From: Vibrio cyclitrophicus
GTDB lineage: Bacteria > Pseudomonadota > Gammaproteobacteria > Enterobacterales > Vibrionaceae
NCBI GenBank assembly: GCA_023206055.1
Contig: CP065366.1
Location: forward strand, 248,001-312,000
Reading direction: 5' to 3'
Length of the DNA stretch: 64,000 bases
In this document: piece by piece, positions 25,724-34,799 of the stretch
Numbering within the stretch: position 1 is the stretch's first letter
Layout of the letters: each line of letters starts with the position of its first letter
Position numbers and translations under genes: made by a program
The notes under the pieces: model-generated
Seen by the model: only the letters and a program-made list of their open reading frames with translations
The model's database searches: none
Told to the model about the DNA's origin: nothing

Positions 25724-26989
25724 CTATATACTTTGTATCTGCTTCATTGTGTTTTTTATAGAACCAATGTTAATCGCTACCACTTTTAATGCATTTATTG
25801 CGAGGGTATCTCGTTCCTTAACATTAGATAAATGAAAGTCGACAGTGTAGTTCAATTTTTTTTTATTTGAGATAACTATACCATCATTTGATATCAACTG
25901 ATTCACAACTTCTGAAAAGTTAAAATAGCTCGGCCCAGTAACCACCGGGATACCTAAAGCCGCAGGCTCTAATACATTGTGCCCACCTACTTTATCTCCA
26001 ATTAGGCTTCCACCCATAAAGCAGATATCGGCTGCACCAATTAGTATCAACATTTCTCCCATGGTATCGCCTAAGTAAACTTGGGTCGATTCGGTTACTT
26101 TTGCTTGCCCTGTTCGACGAATGGTATTAAACCCTCGTTGCTGGCAAAGCTCAAACACACTATCAAATCGCTCTGGGTGGCGAGGAACTATAATAAGAAG
26201 TGCATTTGGGTGTGCCTCTAGAACCTTCTGATGGGCATCTAACACCTGTTCATCTTCACCCTTATGAGTGCTGGCAGCTATCCATACAGGACGGTTTGCA
26301 CCAAGCTCAGCCCTTAGTGCTTTGCCTTTTTCTTTTACTTCGTCTGAAATTTGAATATCAAACTTAATTGAACCAGTGATAGCCAATTTGTTTTTATCTA
26401 CACCTAAACATTCGAAGCGTGCAGCGTCAGATTCAGTTTGGCAAAGTATTTTGGTTAGGCAGGGATGCAGCAAATTAAATAGCGGTTGAACCTTGGCATA
26501 GTTGTTACATGACTTTTCTGATAGACGAGCGTTAACGACGGTAATTGGAATCTCTGCTTTATTAACCACGTTAAGTGTATTTGGCCAAAGCTCGGTTTCG
26601 ATAATCAGCATCTGTGTTGGTTTTATCGCTTTTAGGAAACCTTTAACAGCAAAGCTAAAGTCGATAGGCATGTAACGGTGTTCAACAAGATCGCCGAGTT
26701 TTGCGATTTGCTCAGCCCCGGTGCTTGTAGTTGTGGTGACCAAAATGGGTTGATTAGGGGCTTGTTTCTTTAGTTCTTTAATTAGAGGTACAGCGGCAAT
26801 GCTTTCACCAACAGAGACCGCATGAATCCAAATGGGAGATACGTCACTGACTAGCTTTGGAGTGAAACCAAAATGCTCTTTCCAGCGAGCACCAAACTTA
26901 GGCTTATTGGGTTTATTTTTATATAAGCCAAATAGCAAGATTGGTGCTGCTAGTGTTAGCACAGCTGTATAAAGAATGCGGATTAGCAT
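25724..26989 (-). CDS. waaA: Kdo transferase
   Basis: The 421-residue protein is a full-length WaaA (KdtA): an N-terminal membrane anchor (LYTAVLTLAAPILLFGLY), PIWIHAVSVGESIAA with the conserved glutamate, LIIETELWPN, NARLSEKSC, AASTHKGEDE, and MGGSLIGDKVGGHNVLEPAALGIPVVTGP. It transfers Kdo from CMP-Kdo to lipid IVA at the inner membrane. With kdkA and opsX present, a single phosphorylated Kdo is expected. It overlaps waaF by 7 bases. Confidence 0.96.
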   Translation of the reverse strand: MLIRILYTAVLTLAAPILLFGLYKNKPNKPKFGARWKEHFGFTPKLVSDVSPIWIHAVSVGESIAAVPLIKELKKQAPNQPILVTTTTSTGAEQIAKLGDLVEHRYMPIDFSFAVKGFLKAIKPTQMLIIETELWPNTLNVVNKAEIPITVVNARLSEKSCNNYAKVQPLFNLLHPCLTKILCQTESDAARFECLGVDKNKLAITGSIKFDIQISDEVKEKGKALRAELGANRPVWIAASTHKGEDEQVLDAHQKVLEAHPNALLIIVPRHPERFDSVFELCQQRGFNTIRRTGQAKVTESTQVYLGDTMGEMLILIGAADICFMGGSLIGDKVGGHNVLEPAALGIPVVTGPSYFNFSEVVNQLISNDGIVISNKKKLNYTVDFHLSNVKERDTLAINALKVVAINIGSIKNTMKQIQSI

Positions 26990-28041
26990 GCGCTGACCGA
27001 AATGGCTTCCAGTTTTTGAATGCTATCGAGCACTTGCTTAGGAGATAGCTCAGTAAGGCATTTCAGGTGCTTGAATTCACATTCGCGCTTAAAGCATGGG
27101 CGGCAGTCGATGTCGGTTTGCACAATCTCTACTTTCTCAGCCAACGGCGGGGTGTATTTAGGTGATGTGGAACCATATACCGCAACGACATTGCAACCGA
27201 CTGCAGCAGCGACGTGCATTAAACCTGAATCGTTGGCAACCACGGTGTCGCACGCACCCAGTAAATCAACAGCTTCAATTAAGCTTGTTTGGCCAGATAA
27301 AACATGAATACGGTATTGCAGCTCTTTAGGTACTAATGCTTTGATGTTGTTGCAAGTTTCGAGATCTTTTTGTGAGCCAAATAGCCATATTTGTTTGCCG
27401 GCTTGGCTCATGTGAGTTGCAACCTCTGCGTAGTGTTCTTCCGGCCATTTTTTGGCTGGGCCGAACTCTGCACCTGGACATAAGCCAATAATTGAGCTGT
27501 CATTCTCTAGGTTAAATTTGGCAATGGTTGCTGTTTGTTCCGTTTCATTAATGAATAATTGAGGACGAGGAAGAGTATCTAGGCCACCCAGCGATGAAGA
27601 GTCAATCATCTCTTTTTCGGTGTAGGCTAGGGCAACATAGCGCTCAACCATGTATTGGAAAGACTTCATGTTAGGGCGCAGGTCGTTTAATAGACCATAG
27701 CGCATTTCACCTTTCCAACCTGTACGCAGTGGGATGTTGGCAAACCAAGGAATAAGGGCAGACTTGGCAGATTTCGGTAAAATATAGGCGTGGTCATATT
27801 GGTTTGCACGCAAAGATTTACCTATCTCTCGACGACCCAATAAGTTAAATGCGCCATGGCCAATAGGCATCTCAATTGCTTGGTGTATTTCTGGCATACG
27901 TTCAAGGATTGGTTTACACCACCCTGGAGCAATCACGTCTATCTGGCTTTCAGGGTGAAGCTTCTTCAATACAATATAGAGTGATTGAGACATAACCATG
28001 TCGCCAACCCATGAAGGACCAATAATTAGGATCTTTTTCAT
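26983..28041 (-). CDS. waaF: ADP-heptose:LPS heptosyltransferase II
   Basis: The 352-residue GT9 protein starts MKKILIIGPSWVGDMVMSQSLY, the WaaF signature, and has GLCPGAEFGPAKKWP, VANDSGLMHVAAAVGCNVVAVYGSTSP and the cysteine-rich CRPCFKRECEFKHLKCL tail near residues 310-325 seen in WaaF. It adds the second heptose to the inner core. It shares one base with the lpxM stop codon and overlaps waaA by 7 bases. Confidence 0.96.
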   Translation of the reverse strand: MKKILIIGPSWVGDMVMSQSLYIVLKKLHPESQIDVIAPGWCKPILERMPEIHQAIEMPIGHGAFNLLGRREIGKSLRANQYDHAYILPKSAKSALIPWFANIPLRTGWKGEMRYGLLNDLRPNMKSFQYMVERYVALAYTEKEMIDSSSLGGLDTLPRPQLFINETEQTATIAKFNLENDSSIIGLCPGAEFGPAKKWPEEHYAEVATHMSQAGKQIWLFGSQKDLETCNNIKALVPKELQYRIHVLSGQTSLIEAVDLLGACDTVVANDSGLMHVAAAVGCNVVAVYGSTSPKYTPPLAEKVEIVQTDIDCRPCFKRECEFKHLKCLTELSPKQVLDSIQKLEAISVSAC

Positions 28042-29024
28042 TACTTTATGCGCCAGTCTGTTTTGTATCTTGGTTTGAAGAGGTTGTAGTAATTATTGCC
28101 ATCTTCTTGAGAGTGCAAAAGCTGAAGTATCCACATGTACTGTTCAGGTTTGTCCCCAACAAAATATTCGATAGCTTGATTACACGTTCTTGCGTCTTGC
28201 TCTTCACCTTTATCGAGCTCAAAAGCCGGTAATATCTCGATATTAAAAGAGCCGTCTTCGGTATTCATTGAGGCAAACAATGGCAAGACTTTTGCGCGAG
28301 ATAGCTTCGCTATTTTCCCTAAACCTGGCAGAGTCGCTTTTCTTGTCGCGAAAAAGTCGACAAAAACACTATGCTCAGGCCCATGATCTTGGTCTGGCAG
28401 GTAGTATCCGATATAGCCATCTCGAATTGATTTCAAAAATGGTTTTATTCCACCAGAACGCTCATATACACGGCCACCGTGTTGAACACGTTGCTTGTGC
28501 ATAAGCCAATCAGTTACATCATTTTTCTGTTTCTTTGCCATGGCAGACACTGGCATATCCATAGACGCAAGAAGAATGGCTGGTACATCAATCGCCCACG
28601 AGTGGGGCACCATTAATATGACATTCTCATTGGCGTCAATGTGGCCTTGTAATATATCTAAGCCTTTAATCTGGCAGCGCTTCTTTAGCCACGAAGCAGG
28701 TTTTAAGCTCAATAAACCAAAGCGAATGAAAAATAGTGATGCAGTAAACAGTGTTTTTTCAATCAGGGCTTCGCGCTCTTCAAATGTCTTCTCTGGAAAG
28801 CAGAGTTCAAAGTTAACACGACTCCGGTGAGCCGGGCCTTTATGAGATTTTGCGAGTTTAGCTGCAATAGTTTTGGCAAGCCATTTTTGAGCTTTGAGAG
28901 GCAATAACGCAAGAGGGAGGCCAGCAATAACCCCGAACCAGGTTCCCCAAAATTTAGGTGTTAGGAAGCTTCGGTTAAATGTTGGATTATAGGCTTTTGG
29001 ATCAAAATCGTTTCTTTGGGTCAT
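28041..29024 (-). CDS. lpxM: Lipid A late acyltransferase, LpxM type
   Basis: The protein of about 327 residues has the HX4D motif in VPHSWAIDVPA (about residue 143) and the stretch GYIGYYLPDQDHGPEHSVFV, which aligns with E. coli LpxM (MsbB) rather than LpxL. It adds the second late acyl chain to lipid A. In-frame GTG at 29030 and ATG at 29024 are both possible starts; no strong ribosome site separates them. It is the first gene of the lpxM-waaF-waaA-GT52-like operon. Confidence 0.92.
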   Translation of the reverse strand: MTQRNDFDPKAYNPTFNRSFLTPKFWGTWFGVIAGLPLALLPLKAQKWLAKTIAAKLAKSHKGPAHRSRVNFELCFPEKTFEEREALIEKTLFTASLFFIRFGLLSLKPASWLKKRCQIKGLDILQGHIDANENVILMVPHSWAIDVPAILLASMDMPVSAMAKKQKNDVTDWLMHKQRVQHGGRVYERSGGIKPFLKSIRDGYIGYYLPDQDHGPEHSVFVDFFATRKATLPGLGKIAKLSRAKVLPLFASMNTEDGSFNIEILPAFELDKGEEQDARTCNQAIEYFVGDKPEQYMWILQLLHSQEDGNNYYNLFKPRYKTDWRIK

Positions 29025-29116
29025 AATCACTACTACAGCAGTTCATTATCTGAACCGCTGTTATTATTGAATATCAAAGCTATATTAAGTATCAAAGCTA
29101 TACTGAGTATTAAAGC

Positions 29117-30058
29117 TTATTTGTTTTGAAGTGCCATATATTCTGCAACGCCTTGCGCCACAGTTTTAAATACCACATCACAGCCAGCTGCTCGAAGTTT
29201 CGTAAGGTCAGCTTGAGTAAACTCTTGGTAAGCGCCTTTTAAATGCTCAGGGAAAGGAATCGTTTCGATTTCACCTTTACCGTGGTGCTTAATTACCGCT
29301 TTGGCAACTTCGTCAAAAGACTCAGCATTGCCGGTACCTAGGTTAAAGATGCCAGAAACACCATTTTCTAAGAACCACAGGTTTACTGCTGCAACATCAC
29401 CGACATACACAAAATCACGCTGGAATGTTTCGCTACCTGCGAACAGTTTAGGGTTCTCACCGGCGTTCATTTGGTTGTTTAGGTGGAAAGCAACAGAGGC
29501 CATGCTGCCTTTGTGATCTTCACGTGGACCGTAAACATTGAAGTAACGGAAACCAGTAATTTGAGGTAACGTCTCGTTATGCGCTACAGCATCCGCGGTT
29601 AAGCGACGAACATAGTTGTCAAATTGTTGTTTAGAGTAACCGTAGACATTTAATGCGCCTTCATACTCTTTCTCTTCGATGAAAGTCTCTGTCTCACCGT
29701 AAGTTGCAGCTGAAGAGGCATATAGGAAGGGAATTTCACGCTCAACACAGTAGTGCAGTAACTCTTTTGAGTACTCATAGTTGTTAAGCATCATGTATTT
29801 ACCATCCCACTCGGTCGTTGCCGAACAAGCACCTTCATGGAAAATAGCTTCAATCGGGCCGAAATCATCGCCAGCCATAACTTGAGTTAGGAAGTCGTCG
29901 CGATCCATGTAGTCAGTGATGTCTAGGTCTACAAGGTTCTTGAACTTTTTACCGTTCTTGAGGTTGTCGACAACTAGAATATCGTTGTGGCCTGCGTCAT
30001 TGAGTGCTTTCACAATATTGCTGCCAATCATGCCAGCACCACCAGTTACGATAATCAT
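29117..30058 (-). CDS. hldD: ADP-L-glycero-D-manno-heptose 6-epimerase
   Basis: The 313-residue short-chain dehydrogenase/reductase has MIIVTGGAGMIGSNIVKAL, HEGACSATTEWDGKYMM, YASSAATYG, YGYSKQQFDNYV (YxxxK) and RYFNVYGPREDHKGSMASV, all typical of HldD (RfaD). It makes the ADP-L,D-heptose used by OpsX and WaaF. It lies divergently from ugd and 93 bases upstream of lpxM. Confidence 0.97.
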   Translation of the reverse strand: MIIVTGGAGMIGSNIVKALNDAGHNDILVVDNLKNGKKFKNLVDLDITDYMDRDDFLTQVMAGDDFGPIEAIFHEGACSATTEWDGKYMMLNNYEYSKELLHYCVEREIPFLYASSAATYGETETFIEEKEYEGALNVYGYSKQQFDNYVRRLTADAVAHNETLPQITGFRYFNVYGPREDHKGSMASVAFHLNNQMNAGENPKLFAGSETFQRDFVYVGDVAAVNLWFLENGVSGIFNLGTGNAESFDEVAKAVIKHHGKGEIETIPFPEHLKGAYQEFTQADLTKLRAAGCDVVFKTVAQGVAEYMALQNK

Positions 30059-30210
30059 ATTTTCCCTACTCTTTTGAATATAAAACTACCGCAAGTATAG
30101 CAAGGAATGACAAAGACGGGCTAGTGGAATAATTCCTTAAGCGGAGTATGATATGAGCAGATTAGTCTTAAATAAGTGCACAGTAAGCACCAGAAATTAT
30201 AGGTATTATC

Positions 30211-31374
30211 ATGAAAATTGCAGTTGCGGGTACCGGTTATGTAGGTTTATCCAATGCGATGTTGTTGGCGCAGAATCATGATGTTGTTGCAGTTGATATC
30301 ATCGAAGAAAAGGTATCGATGTTGAACAACAAGCAATCGCCAATCATGGATGTAGAGATTGAAGAGTTTTTGGCTAATCGTGCTTTGAGTTTTCAAGCCA
30401 CAACCGATAAGCAAGCGTATCAAGATGCCGATTTCGTTATTATCGCTACGCCTACAGATTATGATCCTAAAACGAACTATTTTAATACCAGTTCAGTAGA
30501 ATCGGTGATTCGTGACGTCATGATGGTTAACCCGAATGCCGTGATGGTGATCAAATCAACGGTACCTGTTGGTTATACTGAGCGCGTTAAGCAAGATTTG
30601 AACTGTGAAAACGTTATGTTCTCACCAGAGTTTTTGCGCGAAGGCAAAGCGCTATACGACAACTTACACCCATCACGCATTATCGTCGGTGAGTGTTCTG
30701 AGCGCGCTAAAGTGTTTGCAAACCTTCTTGTGGAAGGCGCAGAGAAAGAGAACATCGATGTACTGTTTACTCACTCAACGGAAGCAGAAGCAGTAAAGTT
30801 ATTCTCAAATACTTATCTAGCGATGCGAGTTTCTTACTTTAACGAATTAGACTCTTACGCGGAAGCGCATGGCTTAGATTCTCGTCAGATCATCGAAGGT
30901 GTGGGTTTAGACCCTCGAATTGGCAATCATTACAACAACCCTTCATTTGGTTACGGTGGTTACTGCTTACCAAAAGACACCAAGCAACTGTTGGCGAATT
31001 ACCAAGATGTACCTAACAACATTGTCGGTGCTATTGTTGACGCGAACCGTACCCGTAAAGATTTTATTGCGGAATCAATTATTAAGCGCTCGCCGAAAAT
31101 TGTCGGTATTTATCGTTTGATCATGAAGGCCGGTTCAGACAACTTTCGTGCGTCGTCGATTCAAGGCATCATGAAGCGTTTAAAAGCTAAAGGCATCGAA
31201 GTCGTCGTGTATGAGCCGGTATGGGAAGAAGAACACTTCTTTAACTCTAAAGTTTATTCTGACCTTGAAGAGTTCAAAGCCGTATCGGATGTGATTGTAT
31301 CTAATAGAATGGTAGAAGAAATCGCAGACGTTGCAGATAAGGTGTATACACGAGACCTGTTTGGCAGCGATTGA
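30211..31374 (+). CDS. ugd: UDP-glucose 6-dehydrogenase
   Basis: The 387-residue protein matches the short Ugd type in length. It has MKIAVAGTGYVGLSNAMLLA, ATPTDYDPKTNYF, KSTVPVGYT, FSPEFLREGKALYDNLHPSRII and the catalytic cysteine in GYGGYCLPKD (about residue 252). It oxidises UDP-glucose to UDP-glucuronate for surface polysaccharides. It stands alone between divergent hldD and a TetR regulator, outside the capsule operon at the right of the window. Confidence 0.96.
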   Translation: MKIAVAGTGYVGLSNAMLLAQNHDVVAVDIIEEKVSMLNNKQSPIMDVEIEEFLANRALSFQATTDKQAYQDADFVIIATPTDYDPKTNYFNTSSVESVIRDVMMVNPNAVMVIKSTVPVGYTERVKQDLNCENVMFSPEFLREGKALYDNLHPSRIIVGECSERAKVFANLLVEGAEKENIDVLFTHSTEAEAVKLFSNTYLAMRVSYFNELDSYAEAHGLDSRQIIEGVGLDPRIGNHYNNPSFGYGGYCLPKDTKQLLANYQDVPNNIVGAIVDANRTRKDFIAESIIKRSPKIVGIYRLIMKAGSDNFRASSIQGIMKRLKAKGIEVVVYEPVWEEEHFFNSKVYSDLEEFKAVSDVIVSNRMVEEIADVADKVYTRDLFGSD

Positions 31375-31450
31375 TTACAGTAGCGGTTGATTGTACGAGC
31401 GATTGATTACAGCTGGGATTGATTAAAGGTGTGATCGATTGAAGGTGAAT
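31367..31450 (+). repeat. Degenerate short tandem repeats after ugd
   Basis: The motif GCGATTGATTACAG occurs twice (about 31366 and 31400), with related GATTGATT and GATCGATTGAAGG units between and after. The first copy includes the ugd stop codon. The array fills most of the 170-base ugd-tetR spacer. Confidence 0.5.
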
Positions 31451-31547
31451 TTTAGCGTTTGCTAATTCGACCAGATGTTAACAGCTCGATCTATCCGTTT
31501 AGTGGCGATATACTGAACCTCTAAACGGATAGGGACACTTATTACCA

Positions 31548-32183
31548 ATGAAAACACGTGACAAGATTGTTTATGCTGCTCTAGAGCTTTTTAATGAGCA
31601 CGGTGAGCGCAGTATTACGACCAATCATATTGCTGAGCATATCGAAATTAGCCCTGGTAATCTTTACTACCACTTCCGCAACAAACAAGAAATTGTCCGT
31701 GATATCTTCACTCTCTATTCGACAGAGTTGCTTGAAAGGTTCACACCGATTCAAGGCCAGCAAGAAAGCCTGACGCTATTAAAGACCTACTTAGATTCTA
31801 TCTTCACGCTAATGTGGAAGTACCGATTTTTCTATGCGAATCTACCTGAAATATTGTCACGTGATGAAAAACTCCATCTTGATTACATGGCTGTGCAAGA
31901 AAGATTGCAAACCAACCTTGTCGATATTATGAGAGCCTTTGTTGAGTTGAACTTGCTCAAGGCAACAGATGCAGAAATGAAGTCGATGGTGACGTCTCTT
32001 CACTTGATTGCATCGGGTTGGTTGGCGTATCAATCTGCGATGTCTCCAAAAGCTCAAATTACCGAGCAAGTGGTCCATCAAGGAATGCTGCAGATGATCG
32101 CGACAGTTAAACCGATTGCGACAGCTCAAGGTTTTGAGCAGCTGACATTATTGGAAGATGGTGTAAGGGCGTTGAACAGCTAA
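31548..32183 (+). CDS. TetR/AcrR-family transcriptional regulator
   Basis: The 211-residue protein has an N-terminal TetR helix-turn-helix (SITTNHIAEHIEISPGNLYYHFRNKQEIVRDIF, about residues 21-53) and an all-helical C-terminal ligand or dimer domain with WKYRFFYANLPEIL. The target and ligand are unknown. It lies alone downstream of ugd, and its upstream sequence has no obvious palindromic operator that I can defend. Confidence 0.85.
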   Translation: MKTRDKIVYAALELFNEHGERSITTNHIAEHIEISPGNLYYHFRNKQEIVRDIFTLYSTELLERFTPIQGQQESLTLLKTYLDSIFTLMWKYRFFYANLPEILSRDEKLHLDYMAVQERLQTNLVDIMRAFVELNLLKATDAEMKSMVTSLHLIASGWLAYQSAMSPKAQITEQVVHQGMLQMIATVKPIATAQGFEQLTLLEDGVRALNS

Positions 32184-32187
32184 CGCC

Positions 32188-32268
32188 AGATTCGAGTAAA
32201 CGAAGAGCTTAAAAGCAGATGCGAGTAACCGAGATTCGAGATACGAAGAGCGGTGGTTACTCATTAAT
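32188..32268. repeat. GAGTAACG-family intergenic repeat, copy 1
   Basis: The stretch holds the recurring words GAGTAAACGAAGAGC, AAGCAGATGCGAGTAAC and GAGATTCGAGATACGAAGAG found at many intergenic sites of this window. It starts 6 bases after the tetR stop codon. Confidence 0.8.
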
Positions 32269-32350
32269 ACGATTACTGCACTCGCTTTTTAAAGCTCTTG
32301 GTTAATATGTTATTCGTATCGATGTCTTCATCACGCATTGTAAATAGCGA

Positions 32351-32391
32351 CGTCATTCCCTACGACGAGGTACGAGCGTGATAGGGAATCT
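32351..32391 (+). repeat. Imperfect palindrome, CGTCATTCC...GGAATCT type
   Basis: The 41-base element starts CGTCATTCCCTAC and ends GATAGGGAATCT. ATTCCCTA and TAGGGAAT would pair as a hairpin. A close copy lies at 49534-49574 in the opposite orientation. Confidence 0.75.
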
Positions 32392-32435
32392 TTGTGTTGT
32401 GGTGAATCAAACATGACAAATAATATATGATACTG

Positions 32436-32473
32436 AGATTCCAGATATTTCGTCCCTCAATTCTGGAATGACG
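32436..32473 (-). repeat. Imperfect palindrome, CGTCATTCC...GGAATCT type
   Basis: On the minus strand it reads CGTCATTCCAGAA, a GAGGGACGA centre, then TATCTGGAATCT, giving a CATTCCAGA/TCTGGAATC stem. The copy at 49608-49645 differs at few positions. It sits 44 bases from its partner at 32351. Confidence 0.75.
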
Positions 32474-32574
32474 AGGTTTTGTACGTGACTAGTTCAAGGC
32501 CTCTTAACTTTTTTGGGTTGCTCAAGATTAATTAGTACCTTTTCCTCGTACCGACTTTAACCCTTCTGTATCTG

Positions 32575-32709
32575 GAGCACCCGCATCTGCTTTTAAGCTC
32601 TTCGCATCTCGTTTATTCGAATCCCGCATCTGTTTTTAAGCTTTTCGCATCTCGGTTACTCGAATCCCGTATCTGTTTTTAAGATCTGAGCATCCCGTAT
32701 CTGCTCTTA
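32575..32709. repeat. GAGTAACG-family repeat, copy 2 (about 43-base tandem units)
   Basis: Two and a half units of about 43 bases, each built from AAGCTCTTCGCATCTCG, TTACTCGAATCCCG and CATCTGTTTTT words, run up to the 3' end of envC. The last repeat word, TAAGAGCAG on the minus strand, contains the envC stop codon. Confidence 0.85.
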
Positions 32710-33858
32710 CCTAACCAACCAACTCTTTGGGTTTTGAGCTTGGCTGTTTCTGCGAATTTCAAAGTACAATGATGGGCGTGTTTGGCCGCCAGTGTCACCT
32801 GCAAGCGCGATGGCTTCACCCGCTTTAACCTTGTCACCTTCTTTCTTCAGTAGTGCTTGGTTAAAGCCATAGAGCGTCATATCACCTTTACCATGATCGA
32901 GAAGAACCACTAAACCATAGCCTCGCAGATACTCGGCAAATACCACCGTACCTGAGTAAACGGATTTAACCTGCTGACCGTACTTGGCGTTGATCACCAT
33001 GCCTTTCCAGTTAATTTGCCCCGTTTGACGTGAACCGTAGTTATGTAGAACTTTATCTTTGATCGGCCAAGGTAGCTTACCTTTACGTTTTGCTAGGCCA
33101 TCCATCGGGACTGCATTACGTCGTTCTCGAGCCGCTTTTTCTGCTTTTGCTATTTCAGCTTTCAGGCGAGTTTCATTTCGCTGAAGTTCAGCCAAGTAAT
33201 TTTTGTCGCCAGAAATATTCTTCTTAATACTGCCAACGGTTTTCTTACGTTGTGTTTGAGTCTGAGACAACTTGTCACGCTTAGTGGTTTGCTGTTTTAA
33301 CAATGTTGCGATTTGTTCTTGCTCGAGTTGACGCTGTTTGTGGCTTTCTTCTAATTCGAGTTGCGTCTGTTCAATCGTTTTAATGGTTGCGGAGCGAGCT
33401 TTGGCAAGGTGCTGGTAATAATGACTGATGCGGTCTTCTTCTACACCGGTGTTGAGAATGTGAGAAGAAGCCTTAGCTCGACTCGTCATGTAGTAAGTCT
33501 GAATGAGCTGCTCTAACTTGTCTGTCTGGACTTTTTTCTGGGCAGTGAGCGCTTTAATCTTTGTGTCTAAGTTAGCAATATTAGCATTAGCGGTATTGAG
33601 CTGCGCTTTGCTATCGAGAATTGCTTTTTCAAGTGAAGCGATGGATAGCTCCTGCTTCTTGAGGTTTGCCTGTAGGCTATCGAGTTTCTTTTGTTGGGAA
33701 GAGAGCGCTTTCTGTTGACGAGAGATTTCGCTTGATACGCCTTTCAGTTCACCTTGAGATGCAGCAAATGACGACGTAGATAACAGAGCAACACCAAGGC
33801 TGGCAGATATCAAAAGAGTCCGACTAATAGCTAGAATTTGTTTCATCATTATTGTCAT
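32707..33858 (-). CDS. envC: Murein hydrolase activator EnvC
   Basis: The 383-residue protein has a signal peptide (LLISASLGVALLSTSSFAA), a long coiled coil (about residues 35-255, rich in Q, K, E and L) and a C-terminal LytM/peptidase M23 domain (LPWPIKDKVLHNYGSRQ, then LLDHGKGDMTLYGF and GDTGGQTRPSLYFEIRRNSQAQNPKSWL). The catalytic metal ligands look degenerate, as expected for EnvC, which activates the amidases AmiA and AmiB at the division site. Met codons 4 and 5 are alternative starts. Its TAA stop codon lies in an intergenic repeat. Confidence 0.93.
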   Translation of the reverse strand: MTIMMKQILAISRTLLISASLGVALLSTSSFAASQGELKGVSSEISRQQKALSSQQKKLDSLQANLKKQELSIASLEKAILDSKAQLNTANANIANLDTKIKALTAQKKVQTDKLEQLIQTYYMTSRAKASSHILNTGVEEDRISHYYQHLAKARSATIKTIEQTQLELEESHKQRQLEQEQIATLLKQQTTKRDKLSQTQTQRKKTVGSIKKNISGDKNYLAELQRNETRLKAEIAKAEKAARERRNAVPMDGLAKRKGKLPWPIKDKVLHNYGSRQTGQINWKGMVINAKYGQQVKSVYSGTVVFAEYLRGYGLVVLLDHGKGDMTLYGFNQALLKKEGDKVKAGEAIALAGDTGGQTRPSLYFEIRRNSQAQNPKSWLVR

Positions 33859-33867
33859 TTAGTTGTA

Positions 33868-33959
33868 TTCATCTGCTCTTGATTTTTCGAATTTCGCTGA
33901 ATCGAATCCCGCACCTGCTTTTTAGCTCTTCGCATCTCGGTTACTCGAATCTGCTCTTA
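33868..33959. repeat. GAGTAACG-family repeat, copy 3
   Basis: This copy fills the spacer between cysE and envC, with GCTCTTCGCATCTCGG, TTACTCGAAT and CTGCTCTTAA words. On the minus strand, TAAGAGCAG supplies the cysE stop codon. Confidence 0.8.
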
Positions 33960-34778
33960 AATCCCATCACCATGGATGAAGTTCTGAGAGCGACCGTTAA
34001 ACCCCTGATCCATATCCAAAGACGGCTTGTCTGTTTTCGGTTTTCCAACAATTTTTGCAGGAACACCAGCGACAGTTGTATGAGGCGGTACAGCTTGAAG
34101 AACCACAGAGCAAGAACCAATTTTCGCGCCTTCACCCACTTCAATATTGCCAAGTATTTTAGCACCGGCACCGATCATTACACCTTCTCGGATTTTAGGG
34201 TGACGATCGCCACCTTCTTTACCGGTACCACCTAAAGTAACGTCTTGAAGGATAGAGACATCATTTTCGACGACAGCAGTTTCACCAATAACAATACCGG
34301 TGGCGTGGTCGAGCATGATCGCTTTGCCGATACGAGCGGCTGGGTGAATATCCACTTGGCAAGCAACTGAAATTTGGTTCTGTAGGTAAGTAGCAAGTGC
34401 GATACGCCCTTGCTTCCATAGCCAGTTAGCCACTCGGTAACCTTGCAACGCGTGGTAGCCTTTCAGATAAAGCAGAGGCATCGAGTACATCTCGACCGCA
34501 GGATCTCGATTTACTGTTGCACAAATATCACAAGCAGCCGCATCAATAATCGATTGATCTTGCTTAAATGCTTGTTCAACCACCTCACGCACTGCCATTG
34601 CGGGCATTGAAGCCGTCTTTAGCTTATTGGCTAGGATATAACTTAATGCAGCGCCTAAGCTTTCGTGGTTGATAATGGTGGCATGGTAAAAACTCGCAAG
34701 CATAGGTTCTTGCTCTGACTGTTGTCGAGCTTCCTTCACAATGCATTGCCAAACCTTTTGCTGTTCACAGTGTTTCAT
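33957..34778 (-). CDS. cysE: Serine O-acetyltransferase
   Basis: The 273-residue protein has an N-terminal helical domain (EPMLASFYHATIINHESLGAALSYILANKL), left-handed beta-helix hexapeptides from about residue 140 (HPAARIGKAIMLDHATGIVIGE with the catalytic His) and the C-terminal tail SLDMDQGFNG...HGDGI, whose last isoleucine mediates binding of CysK. It makes O-acetylserine for cysteine synthesis. The ATG at 34778 matches E. coli CysE in length; an ATG at 34790 is also in frame. The order secB-gpsA-cysE is conserved with E. coli. Confidence 0.96.
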   Translation of the reverse strand: MKHCEQQKVWQCIVKEARQQSEQEPMLASFYHATIINHESLGAALSYILANKLKTASMPAMAVREVVEQAFKQDQSIIDAAACDICATVNRDPAVEMYSMPLLYLKGYHALQGYRVANWLWKQGRIALATYLQNQISVACQVDIHPAARIGKAIMLDHATGIVIGETAVVENDVSILQDVTLGGTGKEGGDRHPKIREGVMIGAGAKILGNIEVGEGAKIGSCSVVLQAVPPHTTVAGVPAKIVGKPKTDKPSLDMDQGFNGRSQNFIHGDGI

Positions 34779-34799
34779 TTTTCCATCCATTCTTTTAAA

